From an uncultured Candidatus Udaeobacter sp. (GTDB taxonomy: Bacteria > Verrucomicrobiota > Verrucomicrobiia > Chthoniobacterales > UBA10450): a DNA stretch of 6,080 nt. The notes below the pieces were generated by a model. That model worked only from the letters and a program-made list of their open reading frames with translations. It made no database searches and had not been told where the DNA came from. Shown here in pieces: positions 5,626-6,080 of this stretch; the first letter of the stretch is position 1, and each line of letters opens with the position of its first letter. Location: positions 1-6,080 of the forward strand of contig CATPAV010000126.1 in NCBI GenBank assembly GCA_955652245.1, read 5' to 3'. A program made the translations under genes and the position numbers.

Positions 5626-5875
5626 GCCTCGTATCGATCTAATCCGCTTGCCTTCCCCCGCGCTGCGCTGCGCTCAGTTGCCGGAAGATCGTAGCCGCGC
5701 GGCCAACTTCGTCCGGCAAAATCCTCTAGCGCGTCGGCGACTTGTCGCGTCGTCTTCTCGTTTGCTTTCGAAAAAACGTTGGCTGATGTAATCTCAATCA
5801 TTCCCGCTTTGCTCTCGACTATCGGCAGTTGAATCGAGATCATTTCGTTCGCGTAGTCCCCGTCCGCACACCCAA
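5626..5875. other. Intergenic stretch of about 250 bases without a confident gene
   Basis: It lies between the glycosyltransferase and the cyclase start. A 73-codon minus-strand frame (5843-5622, opening MISIQLPIVESKAG) has no recognisable domain or signal and overlaps the glycosyltransferase end by four bases, so I do not annotate it as a gene. Visible structure consists of three head-to-tail GCGCT units near 5659-5674 and the symmetric inverted repeat at 5678-5719. No attC pair or strong promoter was found. Confidence 0.5.
5678..5719. repeat. Symmetric inverted repeat with nested palindrome
   Basis: The arms TTGCCGGA (5678-5685) and TCCGGCAA (5712-5719) are perfect complements, and the palindrome GCCGCGCGGC (5694-5703) sits exactly on the same centre, separated by eight partly unpaired bases on each side. 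The resulting hairpin is GC-rich but has no T-run on either side, so it is not a normal intrinsic terminator. It could slow transcription after the glycosyltransferase gene or be a dispersed palindromic element. Confidence 0.55.
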
Positions 5876-6080
5876 ATGTCCGCTGAGCGTAAACCGGATC
5901 TTCATCTCGAAATCGCCCATGTCCTGTTCATAGACGTGGTGGGCTTTTCGAAACTTCTGATCAACGATCAGAGCGAGATACTTGAGCAACTTAATCAACT
6001 CGTCCGGGACACGCCGCATTTCCGCGAAGCCGAAGCGGCCGGCAAACTGATTCGGCTCTCGACCGGTGACGGGATGGCGC
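5876..6080 (+). CDS. Class III adenylate/guanylate cyclase-domain protein, N-terminal part (cut by window edge)
   Basis: Only the first 68 codons are in the window. The ATG at 5876 leads into HVLFIDVVGFSKLL (15-28), the first strand of a class III nucleotide cyclase catalytic domain with metal-binding Asp20, and later KLIRLSTGDGMA (57-68), where Asp65 is the second metal-binding aspartate. Having the catalytic domain at the extreme N-terminus, with no signal or membrane helix before it, points to a cytoplasmic enzyme. From memory, related proteins in Verrucomicrobiota-like genomes carry TPR repeats or other modules afterwards. The residues that set ATP versus GTP choice and the transition-state Asn/Arg lie beyond the edge, so cAMP synthesis is only likely. 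The upstream ribosome binding site is weak (ACCCAA), and the frame is open somewhat further upstream without a better start. Confidence 0.82.
   Translation, partial: MSAERKPDLHLEIAHVLFIDVVGFSKLLINDQSEILEQLNQLVRDTPHFREAEAAGKLIRLSTGDGMA

Noticed and set aside
5636..5785. Possible degenerate attC after the glycosyltransferase (ATCTAAT near 5637, CTCGTTTGC near 5756, GTTGGCT near 5778)
   Set aside because: The essential AAC/GTT pair is not kept together with RYYY/RRRY at either candidate, and no L-box pairing was seen.
5622..5843. 73-codon minus-strand frame opening MISIQLPIVESKAG
   Set aside because: It has no domain, signal or clear ribosome binding site, and its second half runs through the inverted repeat and GCGCT repeats.

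Overview
The window looks like a piece of a bacterial chromosome of moderate to fairly high GC content. A soil Verrucomicrobiota-type genome, or a similar environmental phylum, fits best: weak or absent Shine-Dalgarno sequences, two GTG starts, heptamer repeats of the ATCCGCA type, a PT-linker/Ig-like secreted protein of a kind I associate with Acidobacteriota and Verrucomicrobiota, and integron-type recombination sites. This placement is an inference from style; there is no marker gene that settles it.

Left part (1-2036), ordinary chromosome. A DUF885-type secreted protein runs off the left edge on the minus strand. Facing the other way across about 50 bases is a two-gene unit: an aspartate/glutamate racemase-family protein that lacks both catalytic cysteines, then an exported SGNH/GDSL hydrolase whose start overlaps the racemase stop by four bases. 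The hydrolase C-terminus is extended by a short heptamer repeat and runs 10 bases into a tRNA-Val(UAC) gene on the opposite strand.

Middle part (2037-3880), a scarred region. Just outside the 5' end of the tRNA lies the N-terminal stub of a tyrosine-recombinase integrase (plus strand). Facing it is the 3' part of a large secreted protein (minus strand) that has lost its N-terminus, then an intact small PepSY protein (minus strand), then a second recombinase stub, about 30 codons resembling the start of an integron integrase (minus strand).

Right part (3880-5625), the most notable region. Reading away from the integron-integrase stub there is an attI-like region ending in a GTTAGAC core, a 114-residue membrane-anchored unknown protein whose ATG sits two bases after that core, a full attC recombination site (paired outer and inner boxes with one bulged G), and a second gene whose ATG sits two bases after the next GTTAGAC. 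That second gene is a large GT-C membrane glycosyltransferase of the PIG-V type. The layout is that of an integron (intI divergent from attI and cassettes) whose integrase is reduced to a stub, so cassettes should now be immobile unless an integrase is supplied from elsewhere. No attC was recognised after the second gene.

Right edge (5626-6080). About 250 bases without a confident gene contain a symmetric inverted repeat. The window then ends in the first 68 codons of a class III nucleotide cyclase-domain protein with both metal-binding aspartates visible.
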